From the NCBI GenBank assembly GCA_030035585.1, contig CM057468.1:58214145-58278144 (forward strand): a stretch of 64,000 nucleotides of DNA, written 5' to 3'. Numbering within the stretch: position 1 is the first letter of the stretch; the number at the start of each line of letters is the position of its first letter. Source of the DNA: Dugong dugon (Eukaryota > Chordata > Mammalia > Sirenia > Dugongidae). The position numbers were made by a program, and so were the translations under genes. Below are positions 32,426-44,706 of this stretch, piece after piece. The notes under the pieces are model-generated. The model made no database searches. It saw only the letters and a list, made by a program, of their open reading frames with translations, and had not been told where the DNA came from.

Positions 32426-33430
32426 AGCTGGCTAAAGACAAGGGTCTAAGAATCAGGAAGATGTAAGTGTCATGGTGAAAAACTAGATTACAAAACAGAA
32501 AACATAAATCAAGAGGCAAGCTCATAAGTATTAAAGAAGAGAGGGCAAAAAAAGCTTCCCCCAAATGAGAGCATGATTATTTATTTTTAGTATTTTGTTT
32601 AAGTATGCAAGATTTGAAAGTGATCAACATGTAACTGCGATTTCCATCTACAATTTCGGAAGAAATAGTGTGCCTTCACTGTCCACAGATCCCTGGTGCT
32701 TTGGATAGTTTGATGAGGGTAGTCTAGGCTGGCTTATTTCTATCTTAATGCCCAGACTGCAGAGAAGTGGCTTTGGCTTTAGCAAGTTTTGGGCAAAGTT
32801 ACCAGTAATGGGTGGGGGCACACCTCTCCCCAGCATTATGTGTGGTGAAATGGATCCCAGGTACAGTTACCTCAGCTATTTAGGTAGTACTCCCTGTTGC
32901 CTCATGAGTGCAAAGTATAGAGCTTGGGCTGTAGGGATTTGGCTTGGTGGACCAGTGCCATGGGCAAGAAGGTTCTGCTTGCTGGGGGTGGGTGGCTCCA
33001 AAACATCATGGCAGTTGTGTCTGAGGAACTAGGTGAGAGTCGAATCCCTCTGGTGGACAACTGGAGTTGTGAGGGTGAAGCTGTACCTCAGGCTTGGGCT
33101 TTGGCACAGTGGCTGGGTCTGGGTCCTCTGCTCTGCCTGCTACCTTGTATACTAGACTTAAACACTCATTCAAAGGTTTGCCATGAAGAGAATTTGACTA
33201 CATCATGCTTGCCGGGCCTAAGCTCCAAGTGTTACAGTTGGAAAGACACTGTAAGGGAAGAAATCAATCAGAGCGAAAGCTCAAGCACTGAAGAAGGGTC
33301 CTGGAGGTCTCCTGAGCTGCTGGGCATTAACCACTTAGTTGCTGGATTGTCTCCAGGAAAAGGAGCAAGACAAATAAAGCAGGGAAGCAACTACATACCA
33401 ACCAGTACAGATATTTCTATAATTTAGAAA
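32426..33430. other. No gene supported; one long chance frame
   Basis: A plus-strand open frame of 167 codons spans 32924-33427. Its predicted product has no recognisable domain, the first codons lack context, no splice or poly(A) signals frame it, and the composition is that of the surrounding DNA. It may lie in an unrecognised old transposon. I do not call it a gene. Confidence 0.4.
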
Positions 33431-33435
33431 CAGCC

Positions 33436-33640
33436 CTGGTGGCACAATGGTTAAGAGCTCAGCTGCTAACCAAAAAGTTGGCAGTTCAAACCCACCAGCT
33501 GCTCCATGGGAGAAAGATGTGGCAGTCTGCTTCTGTAAAGATTATAGCCTTGGCAACCCTAAGATGCAGTTCTACTCTGTTGTATAGGGTTGCTATGAGT
33601 TGAAATTGACTCAACAGCAGTGGATATGGGTATATAAGTT
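33436..33640 (+). mobile_element. AfroSINE
   Basis: The classic form: 'gccctggtggcacaatggtt', 'gagctcagctgctaacc', 'gagaaagatgtggcagtctg' and 'tatagggttgctatgagttg'. AACAGCCCTG occurs at the 5' junction and again after the tail (about 33645-33656), a likely target duplication overlapping the head. Confidence 0.92.
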
Positions 33641-33659
33641 GAATAACAGCCCTGACTTT

Positions 33660-34306
33660 GGCTCAACCAAGGCGTGGGGCAGTTTTTCTTTTCAGTTCTC
33701 AAAACCCAAAAAGTACTCTTACTCTCCTCTCCCTAGGCAAATAGGAGCTTCTCATCCTATATCTACTTTTTAACAGGATGCTACTGTTGGTAATTCTAAA
33801 GGATTTTCTGTTCTTATCTCATGAAGAGTTAGCACTTCTTTCACTAAAAGAAAAATACACATTTAATTTTTGGCAGGGTATTCCTTTAGAATGCTTCCCT
33901 CTACATCATGCTTATCAAAATATTTCATAAGAAAAGTATTGGATTTATAATACATTTACAATTGATTTTAAACTCAAAAATCTTCTAAAGTTTGGGATCC
34001 CAGTAGTGGCATGGAATAAAGTTTACTCCCAATTTTTCAAACATTCCATTTAAATCACTATGTCTACTACTAGCAGATTTAATCATCCTAGCTTTATTGA
34101 TATTTGCAAAACACTCCCACAGAGTTAAGTAATGTCTTGCAATTAAACTTGGTATTCCTGTAAAACAAAAAATCAGATAACAGTAATACTTATATGATCA
34201 TTCTTAGTTATCATCATATCTGCTAGTTGACAAAAATAGAGCATTGCGAAAAGCAGAGATAAATTCCTAGGACCGTAAGAATAACTAGGGGAAAGACTGA
34301 GGAAAA
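33660..34306. other. No feature recognised
   Basis: AT-rich intergenic sequence. Confidence 0.45.
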
Positions 34307-34311
34307 CCAGC

Positions 34312-34845
34312 TGTTATGAATTGAATTGTGTCTCCCAAAAATACGTATCAACTTGGCTAGGCCATGATTCCCAGTATTATGTGGTTGTCTTCCATTTTGT
34401 GATCTGATGTGATTATCCTAGGTATTTACAACCCTAGGTTGTAAATCCTAACCTCTAAGATGTTAATAAACAGGATTAGAGGAAGTTATGTTAATGAGGC
34501 AGGACTCAATCTACAGGATGAGGTTGTATCTTGAGTCATTCTCTTTTGAGATATAAAAGAGAGAATAAATAGAGAAGAGAGGGACCTCATACCATCAAGA
34601 ACGAAGAGCTGAGAGTGGGCACATTCTTTGTACCTGAGGTCCTTCCGCTGAGAAGCTCCTAGACCAGGGGAAGGTTGATGACAAGGACTTTCCCCCAGAA
34701 CCGACAGAGAGAAAAAGCCTTCCCCTGTAGCTCATGCCCTGAATTTGGACTTCTAGCCTCCTAGACTATGAGAGAATAAATTTCTATTTACTAAAGCCAT
34801 CTACTTGTGGTATTTCAGTTATAGCAGCACTAATTAACTAAGATA
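34312..34845 (+). mobile_element. Solo LTR, MaLR-like (afrotherian)
   Basis: It begins TGTTATGAATTGAATTGTGT and ends AACTAAGATA (family end AAGACA). AATAAATTTCTATTTACT is the likely poly(A) signal region. Flanks CCAGC (34307-34311) and CCAGT (34846-34850) agree at 4 of 5. It is the same family as 14883-15392, in opposite orientation. Confidence 0.82.
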
Positions 34846-34850
34846 CCAGT

Positions 34851-35801
34851 GTTGGATAAAAGTATCAGAGTACCTATAAGATGGCTTTCCCAAGAGTCCC
34901 TTGAAATCAGTACTCATTCAATAGATTTTCACTGAAGCTACGAAGGCAGGTATCATACTACTGCTGGGAATACAAATAAGTCAGACAAAGATTATTCTAA
35001 AGATAAGAGGTTCACTTATGGGCAGTCTGTTGATACAAGTGATAATAAAAAATGGCCGAAATGTAAAAGTTACCGGAGGAAATGTGTAGTTAAGATTATG
35101 AGGGTATAAGTATATAATATTCGCATTTGCACAGAAGCAGTTCACACTTACATCCTCTTTCTAATGATATACAATCTTTTGTCAAGTCTTAGTGTACCAG
35201 TTATTAAGATTGAAATGTCTAGACTAGACTAATATTCTCATGGCTCTTGACTTAATGACTCATTTGGGTATGAAACCACATACACACAAAACAATCACAC
35301 TTCTGAGTCCAAGGTGATAGTCTGGCATTTCTCGACATTTACAGTCTAAGAAGTGAGTAACCACAAAATGGTAAGTTCCTATACATGGTAATCTGATAAG
35401 ACAGAAAAGGAAGATGTACAGAAATTAAAATGAGTTTATGTCTATACCTTCTAGTTCAAACACTCATTCCCACTGATATGACTGGTATTTGCAGTTAAAA
35501 CGGTGCCTACTACTTTTTAAAATGATAAAATCACATAGTTGAGTTTTTATCCACCTACTCTGAAGCTGTCGGTGTATAACCACAAATTTAAATTTTTTCC
35601 TTTTCCAAAAATATCTCTATATTTCAAGTATTTAAAAACAATTAGAGTAGAACTAGAAACTCAGTTCTACTGAATTCATAAAAAGTGAAACAAACATACT
35701 ATAAACAGTCATAGGGCTTGTCTTACAATTAAAAACTCAATAAGTAAATTAAATCAAGCACCAACAGGAAAATAAAAGGTATCATCTTTAAGTTCGCAAA
35801 T
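34851..35801. other. No feature recognised
   Basis: AT-rich intergenic sequence. Confidence 0.45.
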
Positions 35802-36210
35802 ACAGGTTTCCCCTGCTATCTGAAAGTAGAGCATTCCTAGGAAACCTTTCATAAGCCGAAATGGCATAAAGCGAAGAAGCAACTACCATTAATTTATATG
35901 GGAAAAAAAATAACCTATCAAATCATACCAAATGACACAGTTCAATGCTATGGTGGCTTGATGCTGAGATGCTGAGTGTATTTCCCAGGAAAGAAGCTCC
36001 ACACTCCACGACGCCACTCTGACTGCTCAAGGTATGCACTGCCTCAGCAATGACTGGCTGCAAAACAAATGCTGAATGCTATTTTCACTGTTCACGTTTT
36101 TTTTGTAAAAGCTAAAATCCTTTTCGGATTTCTTTCGGTTAGTGAAAACAGGTACTAATGTAGGTCTTTCAGAAAAGCAAAATGGCATAAAGCAAACTTT
36201 GAACCTGTGG
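35802..36210. mobile_element. Probable ancient DNA-transposon fossil
   Basis: ACAGGTTTCCCC at the left and GAACCTGT at the right give a short inverted match. Inside, 'cgaaatggcataaagcgaa' (about 35858-35876) is echoed by 'gcaaaatggcataaagcaaa' (about 36176-36195). I recall similar text from old mammalian DNA transposons but cannot name the family. Confidence 0.45.
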
Positions 36211-39002
36211 AGGATACGTGTAATGCCAAACAAGGCGTGGATTGTGAATGGTGAAGCCTGCATCTTGAAAGGCAATTTTTTTGCATTGAAATCATCACTG
36301 TGAACTGAAATGCCCGTAAAGAAAATAAATAAACACAGTGGAGCTTAAAGGGGGCATGTAAATGCTGCTACATTTGGTTCAAAGTTTTCACAAACTCAAT
36401 TTGGTTTTATCTTTAGCTGAAGACATTAGTATGAACTACGTAATAATTAAAAGTAAATATTGTGTTTTTAGAACATCAGAAAACTAGAGAATGTAACACT
36501 AGTTGCCCAGAAGGAAAAAATAAAAATAAACATGGAAAATTAATGAAAGGAAAGGGCATTAGAAGTTCAGAAATCAAACAAACTTCAGTTTTTTCTCGAG
36601 GGAAATTTCATAGACTATAGAAGTATAATATGGATATTTTTCCTGTTAGAAAATAACTATATAAGAATACATATAATGGGTGTAGTATTTTGATACGTGT
36701 AATGTGCTTGTCTTTTTTTGCATGTCTATGTGAATGATGGTATGTTCCCTAGTCAGACTCAGAAGTTGAGGGGACATTGGGAGAGATGTAGCAGAAAGGC
36801 AAGGAGAGAGGATGATATCCTCAAAGGCAATATGCAGACAGACAATAGTCTTGAAAGCCAGGCTTTTTTGGAGAGAGGATTTTCTAAATTGCTTTATTTC
36901 TACCTTTAAAACATCTAGAAGCGGTCTTGGCAAGACCGATTATAGAGTTTTGTGAAAATGAGATTCTAGTCAAAAAGGAAGAGGAAGAGGGAAAATCTTG
37001 CCCTTTTGGTTCCAAGGGTTTATGGGAAGAGAAAGGGAAGGGCAGGTAGAGGAAGCCAGAGAGACACAGACGTCCAAGGTGAAGTCCTAGGGAGAGAAGA
37101 TGTGTAAGACAAGATGCCCTCTAAGGCTCTCATAGCAACCTGGGTCTAACGTAGATAAATTTGGTGGTGGAGAGTGATTATGCAGAGAGATGATATGAAT
37201 TCGGCTTCCTTATAAGGTCTGCTTACTGTGCCACAGGTAGGACCTACAAGTACCTATCTGCCTTGAGGAGGAAATGTGGAAGTTAATTGAGACGCAAGCT
37301 GATGGCTGCTCCAGAGAGTTCAGAAGTTAGGGCCCAGTGGCTGTGTAGCTAAGATCCTCGAGCCTTAAGATGGGGATAAGTAAAAAGGAAGATAACTGTG
37401 CCCTGGCCAAGTAAGTCCACAGCATCCAGACTCTGAGTTCCACCAGTTCATACTTCAAGCCGCAGATTCCTGAACACTGTTCACATGCTCCAGGTGCACT
37501 TTCATTACCATTTGGTTCAAGCCACAGACCAAGCCAACTACTTCACAACAGACTTGAGTGAGGATTGCAGAAGAGATCCCTTCCCACTGCCTCTACAATG
37601 TCAAATATACTCCCAAACTCCAAAAACCATTTTGGAAAAGGATGAAGAAGAGGCACTTCAGATAATGCCCATTTTAACAGCGACTAGTATAGTGGATTTA
37701 GTTTTTGTATGACACTAAATTTTAGGTGTTTTTTGCCTTATTCTGTAGCTATGAATTGTGAAGATCAGATGATCTGATAGTTACTGAGAAATGAAGAGGC
37801 TACATTCTCTGCACAGTCTGAGTGAAGATGCAAGTAAATTTGCAACTCTATTACACACATTTTGTTATTATTCACTTCCTTAAAGCTTTTCCTGGATACC
37901 TTGATTATCTGAACGGCCATATATTAATGCAATTGAGACTCATTACTATTCTGTTTCTTCTAATACTAATTAGTCTGTTCTAGACACAGTACAAATTTTA
38001 TTTATCAGAAACTATCTAAATTAGTCTGTATTTTAGGACTCTATAACTTCAAATTGTTTCAAACAATTCAATTCTTATCCAGCTCAGTGGAGCTAAGTTG
38101 TCCACTAAGAAGTATTGAATAAACATTGCCATTGCTATGGGAAAATACTAGAGTACATTTCTTTATTGTGCTGTACACATATAGTCTTCATGGTTACATT
38201 TACAGCTACAGGTCATTCCAAGGGCAGAAAGATGCATGACATTATACTAACCAGCAGGACCACTGTATCTCTGTGATGAGGGTCGGCTCACATGGGAAAT
38301 TCAGCTTCTCTTGAGAGGGTTAAGCATCCATTGATTGGAGCCTCTGGGTTTTATGAGCAAAAGAGATGAACACATCCTAACCTACTATATCTTTGCCAGA
38401 GTGAAAAACACCTGAACAATTGTCTTTTAAGAAATCTTGCAAAGCCTTCTAACTATACAAATTATTCTGAATATGTACCACTCCTGATGAAGAAAATAAA
38501 ACTCTACTTTAAATACAAAGCCAAAACAATTAGTTATGTGGCAGCCACTTTACATACATTATCTTGATTTATATTTTTATTGGATTATGGTAATTGGACA
38601 ACAGCTCCTCTAAGGGATCTCGTAGATGTTTTAAAATGTAGCCAGGCATCTGGAGAAATAACTAGATGTCTATAAGTAATTCAAGAAACTTAGGACGTTA
38701 TATAATAAGGTTTAACATATGCTGTAAAATGACAGCCTTTTAAACATTACGTTTATATCAAAACTGTTCAAAGGTAAAATGATTTTTGTCAGTGATTTTT
38801 ATTTAGAACATGAATATTATTAATTAGTGCAGCATATTACATATACACAAATGAGCTGAGTCATGAATGGTTAAGAATATTTTTCAAATGACTGTCTACT
38901 TTAAAGTTAATTATAAATGTCTGTTTAGAACTTTGGGGAAAGATGGTATCTTGTGCAGAAGTCCAACTGTAAACTGACTCGAAAAAGAAATATAGTTATA
39001 GG
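36211..39002. other. No feature recognised over 2.8 kb
   Basis: This is one of the longest stretches without a nameable repeat. Around 36960-37480 is purine-rich and of higher complexity. Small open frames (such as 37485-37712) have no supporting signals. It could hold non-coding regulatory DNA, but nothing proves it. Confidence 0.4.
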
Positions 39003-39173
39003 TACCAAACCAAAAAAAAAAAGCCAAGCCCGTTGCCGTTGAATCGATTCCCATTCATAGCAACCCCACAGGACAGAGTAGAACTGCCCTATAAGGTTTC
39101 CAAAGAGTGGGTGGTTGATTTGAACTGCTGACTTTTTTGGTTAGCAGCCTGAGCTCTTAACCACTGCACCAGT
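39003..39173 (-). mobile_element. AfroSINE, minus
   Basis: An A-rich start (accaaaccaaaaaaaaaaa), then 'cccgttgccgttgaatcg', 'gacagagtagaactgccc' and 'cttaaccactgcaccag': a reverse-complement SINE running from tail to head. Confidence 0.92.
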
Positions 39174-39506
39174 ATATGTATATATTTTTGGTGAAAATTG
39201 GAGAAGAAATAGTGCCTTGTGTCAAGGAGAAGCTAGTTGCTTGTGACTTTTCACTTTGGGAAGTTTCTGTTTATCCTTGCACTTCTTAGGGCCATCACAT
39301 CTTAATGCTGTCCTTCTACATTGGCAAAGAGGGCCCTGATGGAATGCTTCCAAGCTGTCCCTTACCCACTTTTCCCTTTTCAAATCAGGCTTCTTCCAAG
39401 ATTTCTCCTTTTCCAATAAGGCCACACCAATTTCTTAGAAAGGGATTGTGGAGTGTTCTTTTATTCCTTCCTTTAGTCTCATTTCTCCAGGATTATTTAT
39501 ATAGCA

Positions 39507-39714
39507 GAGTATCCCTGGGTAGTGCAAACAGTTAAGCACGCGACTACTAAGCTGAAAGTTTGGTGATTCAAACCTACCCAGAGATGCCTCAGAAGACAGG
39601 CCTGGCTATCTGCTTCAGAAAGATCACCAGCCTTGAAAACCCTGTGGAGCACTTCTACTTTGCACACATGGGGTCATCATGAGTCATAATTGACTCAACA
39701 GCAACTAACAACAA
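39507..39714 (+). mobile_element. AfroSINE with (caa)n-type tail
   Basis: 'tccctgggtagtgcaaacag' to 'cagcaactaacaacaa'. The end resembles the RTE (caa)n tail rather than ggtttggttt. TATTTATATAGCA (39494-39506) and TATTTATACAGCA (39715-39727) form a 13-bp duplication with one mismatch. Confidence 0.92.
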
Positions 39715-39727
39715 TATTTATACAGCA

Positions 39728-40391
39728 ACTTCATCAAGAGAAGACAGACTTGTTTCCTTGGACAGAGGTGTTGCTGTTTCATCATGAAGAAAGAACCTGG
39801 GATATCATTGTTCCTTTACCTCTAACTTTCCCTAAGGGAATGAGTTTTGGGTTCTCTAGTCTTTAAAAGAAAAACAAAAAATCTTCCTCCAGCCTCCTTT
39901 TTGTCCCTTACAATGATGGCATTCATTTCTTTCCCTACACAGTAAGGATAACTGGAAAGCTATCTACTGTCTGCCTTCCATTACTCATTGACCAGTGATA
40001 CCTTGCCTTTGAAATCTACTGCTCCATATTACCCTGATCTCTTAATTTCTGAGACAAATGGAGACTTTTGGTTGCTTATCTTACCTGATATCTCAGTATC
40101 ATCTGATAATGCTGTTAGCAATTCTATCTTCCTTGCATCCTCTCCATCTTTGGTTTCATTGTCACCATGTTCAGTTTTTGTCTGCCATTTTTCCTTTGGT
40201 TCACAGATAGCTCTTCTACCCATCTCATTAATGTTGGTGTACTCTAGGTTTCCTTGCTTATATATCTTCGCTCCTTCACATACTTGGTTTTATTTTTCAC
40301 TTACATAAGTTCTTCTAGCACCAATATGCTTTTGACCCAAATCTGCATCTTTGACCCAGATTTTCCTCCTAAACAACTATATCTACACATT
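39728..40391. other. No feature recognised
   Basis: Pyrimidine-rich intergenic sequence with no nameable repeat. Confidence 0.45.
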
Positions 40392-40393
40392 CA

Positions 40394-40409
40394 AGTGCCC
40401 CCTGGTGTC
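40394..40409 (-). promoter_or_regulatory. CTCF-like motif at LTR junction
   Basis: The minus strand reads ACACCAGGGGGCAC, matching 13 of 14 positions of the CTCF core pattern CCASYAGRKGGCRS. It is built from flank, the target duplication and the first bases of the LTR at 40406. Binding is inferred only. Confidence 0.45.
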
Positions 40410-40957
40410 ATGGATTGAAGTGTGTCCCCCAAAAATGTGTGTCAACTTGGTTGGGCCATGGTTCTCAATGGTTTGGCAGTTATGTAATGATGTAATCATC
40501 CCCCATGAAGTGATCAGCCAATCAGTTCTCACGGGATTAGGGTGGGATGCAACACCCTTACTCCAGTCACAGCTCTGATTGATATAATGGGAGTTTCTCT
40601 GGGATGTGACCTATCTTGCGAGAGATAAAAGGCAAGAGAAGCAAGTAGAGAGAGAGAGGGACCTCAGTACTACCAAGAAAGAAGATCCAGAGTGAAGCCC
40701 ATCTTTGGACCCAGGATCCCTGCACTGAGAATCTCCTAGACCCAGGGGAAGATTGATGCCAAGACACATGGAGATCTCCAAGGAACACTGGGCCCACAGA
40801 TGTTGAAAGGAGATAAGGACCTTCCCTCAGAGCCTACAGAGAGCCAGCACCCTGATTCAGACGTCTAGTCTCCTAAACCGTAAGAGAATAAATTTCTGTT
40901 TGCTAAAGCCATCCACTTGTGGTATTTCTGTTATAGCAGCACTAGGTAACTAAGACA
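40406..40957 (+). mobile_element. Solo LTR, MaLR-like, with perfect 5-bp duplication
   Basis: It begins TGTCATGGATTGAAGTGTGT and ends TAACTAAGACA, giving TG...CA ends. The flanks are CCTGG at 40401-40405 and 40958-40962, a perfect 5-bp target duplication typical of ERV-L-type integration. AATAAATTTCTG near the right end is the likely poly(A) signal region. No internal viral genes remain. Confidence 0.9.
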
Positions 40958-40962
40958 CCTGG

Positions 40963-42739
40963 ACATCTTCCTTTGAAAGTCCTATGAGCACCTCACACTC
41001 AAACTCTTCAAATCTTAACTACTCTTCTCTATTCGCACATTTTTTTTTCCCTACCATATACTCTAAGTCAGGAATTAGGAGGTATTATAAATGACCTAAA
41101 GATGAGGAAGTCAATAGAAGTTACTCATTACTTGACATAATGTATATTTTTTTGCTATGAGCATGCATTATTTCTATAATTAACAAACCAAAAATATCCT
41201 TGATGGATTAATCTTTCTCAGCTATCAATTTCATATGCAGATAAAATAAGAGCTTAAAAATTTCATTTGACATTCTGCCTACAAAGTCCAAATTAGTATA
41301 ATTGATTTATATGTTTTTCTGAGCACGGTGCAATTTGCATTTCAATGAGAGTATGATAGGAAATAATTTGATAAATATGGTCTGTGCATAAGCTCTGTCT
41401 ATCTGTGTTTTGACAGTAAAATAAAGCCATGGTTGGGTGCTGACAATAGGCATTGGTAGAAATTTTTCGCTATAAATCAGTCCCAGAAAAAGATTTTTGT
41501 GCCTGAATTTTAACAGGCAGAGCTTTATGTTTGAAAGGTATTTTGCTAAAAAGGAATATTGTCAAATACAATCAGGAGAAATGATTGTTACTATTTATGC
41601 TGAAAATGTTGAAAATTTTCATGACCATCTTGTGCTTTATATGACTTTTTCTCGGTATGTTAAGTCAGTTCTTACAAGGAGACAAACAGCACAGCACAGT
41701 AGGCGTTTTGACCTGTGGAAAGTATGACTTGATTCTGTAAAATCTCAAGTAATAGTTTTAAAACATTAGCTGAGCTTTGGCCTGGGGAGGATGAATGAAT
41801 TATTTGCGGTCTTCTAAATGTCTCATTATATAACCTGAGCTGGCACTGGAAAGACAAGGTCAGATTTATAAATACCTCAATATAGATCACTGGTAAATTA
41901 ATAAGAAGATTCTCACATCATTATCTTTTCATTTCATTTTGCGTTTGTGTTTTGAAAGCGGCCTTTAGGCTCTGAGCTGATCTGCTCTGTTCATGAACAG
42001 TGAATAGGTTCAGCATGGAATGTTGAAAAAATTGTCACCAAACAAGTGCAGCAGTTTTATTCAGAATTAGCTAAAGGGCATTAACACTGTAAAAGGGAAA
42101 ATGAACCACTCATTTGCTGTCATCAAAAATGAGGAAATGGCTCTAGGCAATAGCTGAAGAGTCCTTTTGAACTTGAGAAGTTCACTGATATGGCAGTAAA
42201 GAGGATCTTGTTTGTCTTGCTAGTTCTAAAGAACTATTTATCCTCAAATAATTTCAGTAAGTAAGGCACAGGAGAAAACCGTCAATCTCATGGTTTTCTA
42301 AATACCTTTCCTTATTGTCGTCATTACGTTTGACATCAATTCCAAAATATGCCCTTGATTTTTTTTATATGGATCTTGATATGTGCTGTCTTTTTATCTA
42401 AAATTGCTTATCTCTCTAACCTAATGCTGCAAACAAGCCAAATACATAATAATTTTATAATAAAACAGAAATGGAAAATAATGAGCTGATTTCTGCTGTT
42501 AAAGAGTAGGTTGTAAAAATCAGGTCTAAAGTTAAAAGTTGTTTTAGAGAAATGACGTTTCTTTGTTGGTCATACAAATTAAGGCAGGAAAAGTTTATCA
42601 TTAAACTTATCTCTAAAACTTTTATGGAATATCAACTAGGTTTTGAAGGAATAAAAAATTAGCATCTTAATGTTTTTATTACACTATAATATTTTTTTAA
42701 TATAAGTTTTTATTTCAATTTATGATGATGTGCTTTTTA
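40963..42739. other. No feature recognised over 1.8 kb
   Basis: AT-rich and free of recent insertions. The block 41330-42150 has no nameable repeat and might be conserved non-coding DNA, which cannot be judged here. Confidence 0.4.
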
Positions 42740-43600
42740 ATCTGGAATTTCCTGAGCCTCCTCTGTCCCTGCCTAGTCCAAGCCACCATCACTTCTCACT
42801 CTGGGTATTTCAGTAGTATCCTAACTGGTCTCCCTGTCACCCTGAAGTCTCTTCTCTACCTGGCAGTCAATGAAATTATTTTTTGAACCAAAATTCAGAT
42901 CATGTCACTTCTCTGCTCAAAACTTTCCAACAGTTTTGCATCTCACTCAGAGTGAAAGTCAAAAGCCTTACAATGGACAGCTTTGCGTGATCTGACCCAC
43001 AGCCACCAGTCTGCAAACCTCCTCCTTGATTCCCCTCCTGGCACAGTGGTTAAGAATTCAGCTGCTAACCAAATGTCAGCAGTTCAAATCCACCAGCCGC
43101 TCCATGGAAACCCTATAGGTTTCGACTTGACGGCAATGGGTTTGGGTGTTTGCTGCTCTAGTTTCCTTCTGTTCAGTGAGCACTCCAGGCCCAGTAGCAT
43201 CTCATGATCTTTGTTCTGACTGTAGCCACTGCCAGGAATATCTAGACAGCCATGTGACCTGATTCTTCACTTTAGTCAGGTCTTTGCCCAGATAAATACC
43301 ACCTTCCTAGTGGTCTTTCCCAGACCAGCACATTTAAATAGCAACTTCCCCCCACCCGTCATCATTCTCATTCTATATCTTTCCATCTTGCTTTATTTTT
43401 CTTCATAGGAATTTTTATCCTTGGCATTTTTTTATTCTTATTTGCTTATTTTTTTATTGTCTGTATCTCACCAGTACAAACTAAGGTACATGAAAACAAG
43501 GACTTGGTCTGCTTTTTTTCACTGTTCTGTCTCCAGGACCTCAAACACTTAGTAGTTCATAGTAGGTGCTCAATTACATATTTGTGTAATAGATAAATGT
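42740..43600 (+). mobile_element. L2 LINE, long 3' portion
   Basis: A well-preserved order of L2 blocks: 'ctaactggtctccctgtcac', 'atcatgtcacttctctgctc', 'gtgatctgacccacagcc', 'gtctccaggacctcaaacac' and 'taggtgctcaatt'. About 860 bp, split by a SINE at 43036-43151. Confidence 0.9.
43036..43151 (+). mobile_element. AfroSINE, internally shortened, inside L2
   Basis: 'ctggcacagtggttaagaat', 'cagctgctaaccaaatg', then a jump from 'ccatggaaaccctatagg' to 'cgacttgacggcaatggg'. About half of the usual body is missing. Confidence 0.88.
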
Positions 43601-43829
43601 AAGAAAGAAAGAATAAAATTAAAATTATTGTTAAAATAACTGGTTTCTATTAAAGTTCATTTTATCCAGCTAATAACCCCTAATACTTTATTAGTAATGT
43701 CAATTTTGCAAATCAATTTCGCATTTTCCATTTAATTTCAGGTGTGAGCATATTGTCGGAAAAAAAATCACCAAGGCACAACCAAAACATATTTATGAAC
43801 CAAGAAATCCTATTAAATTCACAATTTTT

Positions 43830-44705
43830 TTTTACCTATTCTGTATAGTTCTGTGAATTTTAACACATGTGTAGATTCACATAAAATCAGGATACAGAAT
43901 GGTTCCATCACTCCAAAAAATTTTCTTTTGCCATCCCTTTGAGGTTACATTTCCTTCCATCCTAACCCCTGGCAACCACTAACCTGTTCTTCAACGTTCT
44001 AATTTTGTCTTTTCGAGAAGGTCATCTAAATATAATCGTATAGTATACAACCTTTTGAAACTGGCTTCCTCAGCCAGCAAAGTGTGTCAATAGTATATGC
44101 TTTTTATTGCTGAGTAGTACTCCATTGTATGTATAAACTGCTGTTTGCTTATCCATTCACCCAATGAAGGATATTTGGATTGTTTCCAGATTTTACAAAT
44201 TATGAAAACAGCTGCTATAAACATTCACGTGGTAGTTTTTGTGTGAACGTAATTTCTCAGTTCTCTAGTGCAGATACCTATGGGCCAGATTTCTGAGTCA
44301 CATGGCAATATATGTTTCACTTTATAAGAAATTTCCAAACTGTTTTCCAGTGTCTGCACTATTTTGCATTCCTGCCAGCAATGTATGAGTTGCACTACAT
44401 CTTCATCATCATTTGATGTTTTCAGTATTTTTAATTTTAGCCATTTTAATAGGTTTGTAGTGGTAACTCATCATAGTTTTAATTTGCATTACCCTAATGG
44501 CTAATGATGTAGAACAACTTTTCATGTGTTTATTGCCTTCCGAATACCCTCTTTGGCGAAGTGTCTGATAAAGTTGTTTCTCCATTTTTTAATTGGATTC
44601 CTTTTTTACTGTTCTATTTTGAGAGTTCTGGATACAAGTTTCTTTCCAAGTATGTGATTTCAAATATTTTCTCTCCGTTTGTAGCTTGCCTTTTCTTTCT
44701 CTTAG
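43830..44705 (-). mobile_element. L1 LINE 3' part of a 5'-inverted copy, minus
   Basis: Reverse complement of L1 ORF2 end and 3' UTR: 'tactccattgtatgtataaa', 'tgctataaacattcacgtgg', 'tgtagcttgccttttctttc'. A T-run at about 43823-43831 is the poly(A) tail. It is joined at 44706 to the oppositely oriented upstream part of L1. Confidence 0.9.
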
Positions 44706-44706
44706 A

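Noticed and set aside
32924-33427. 167-codon plus-strand open frame
   Set aside because: No recognisable domain, no upstream promoter or splice or poly(A) context, and no sign of a processed gene copy. Kept only as a chance frame in unassigned DNA.
14878-34850. Two LTR copies both flanked by CCAG, suggesting site-specific integration
   Set aside because: The LTRs are in opposite orientation, so the flanks differ relative to the element, and a third copy is flanked by CCTGG. Coincidence is more likely.
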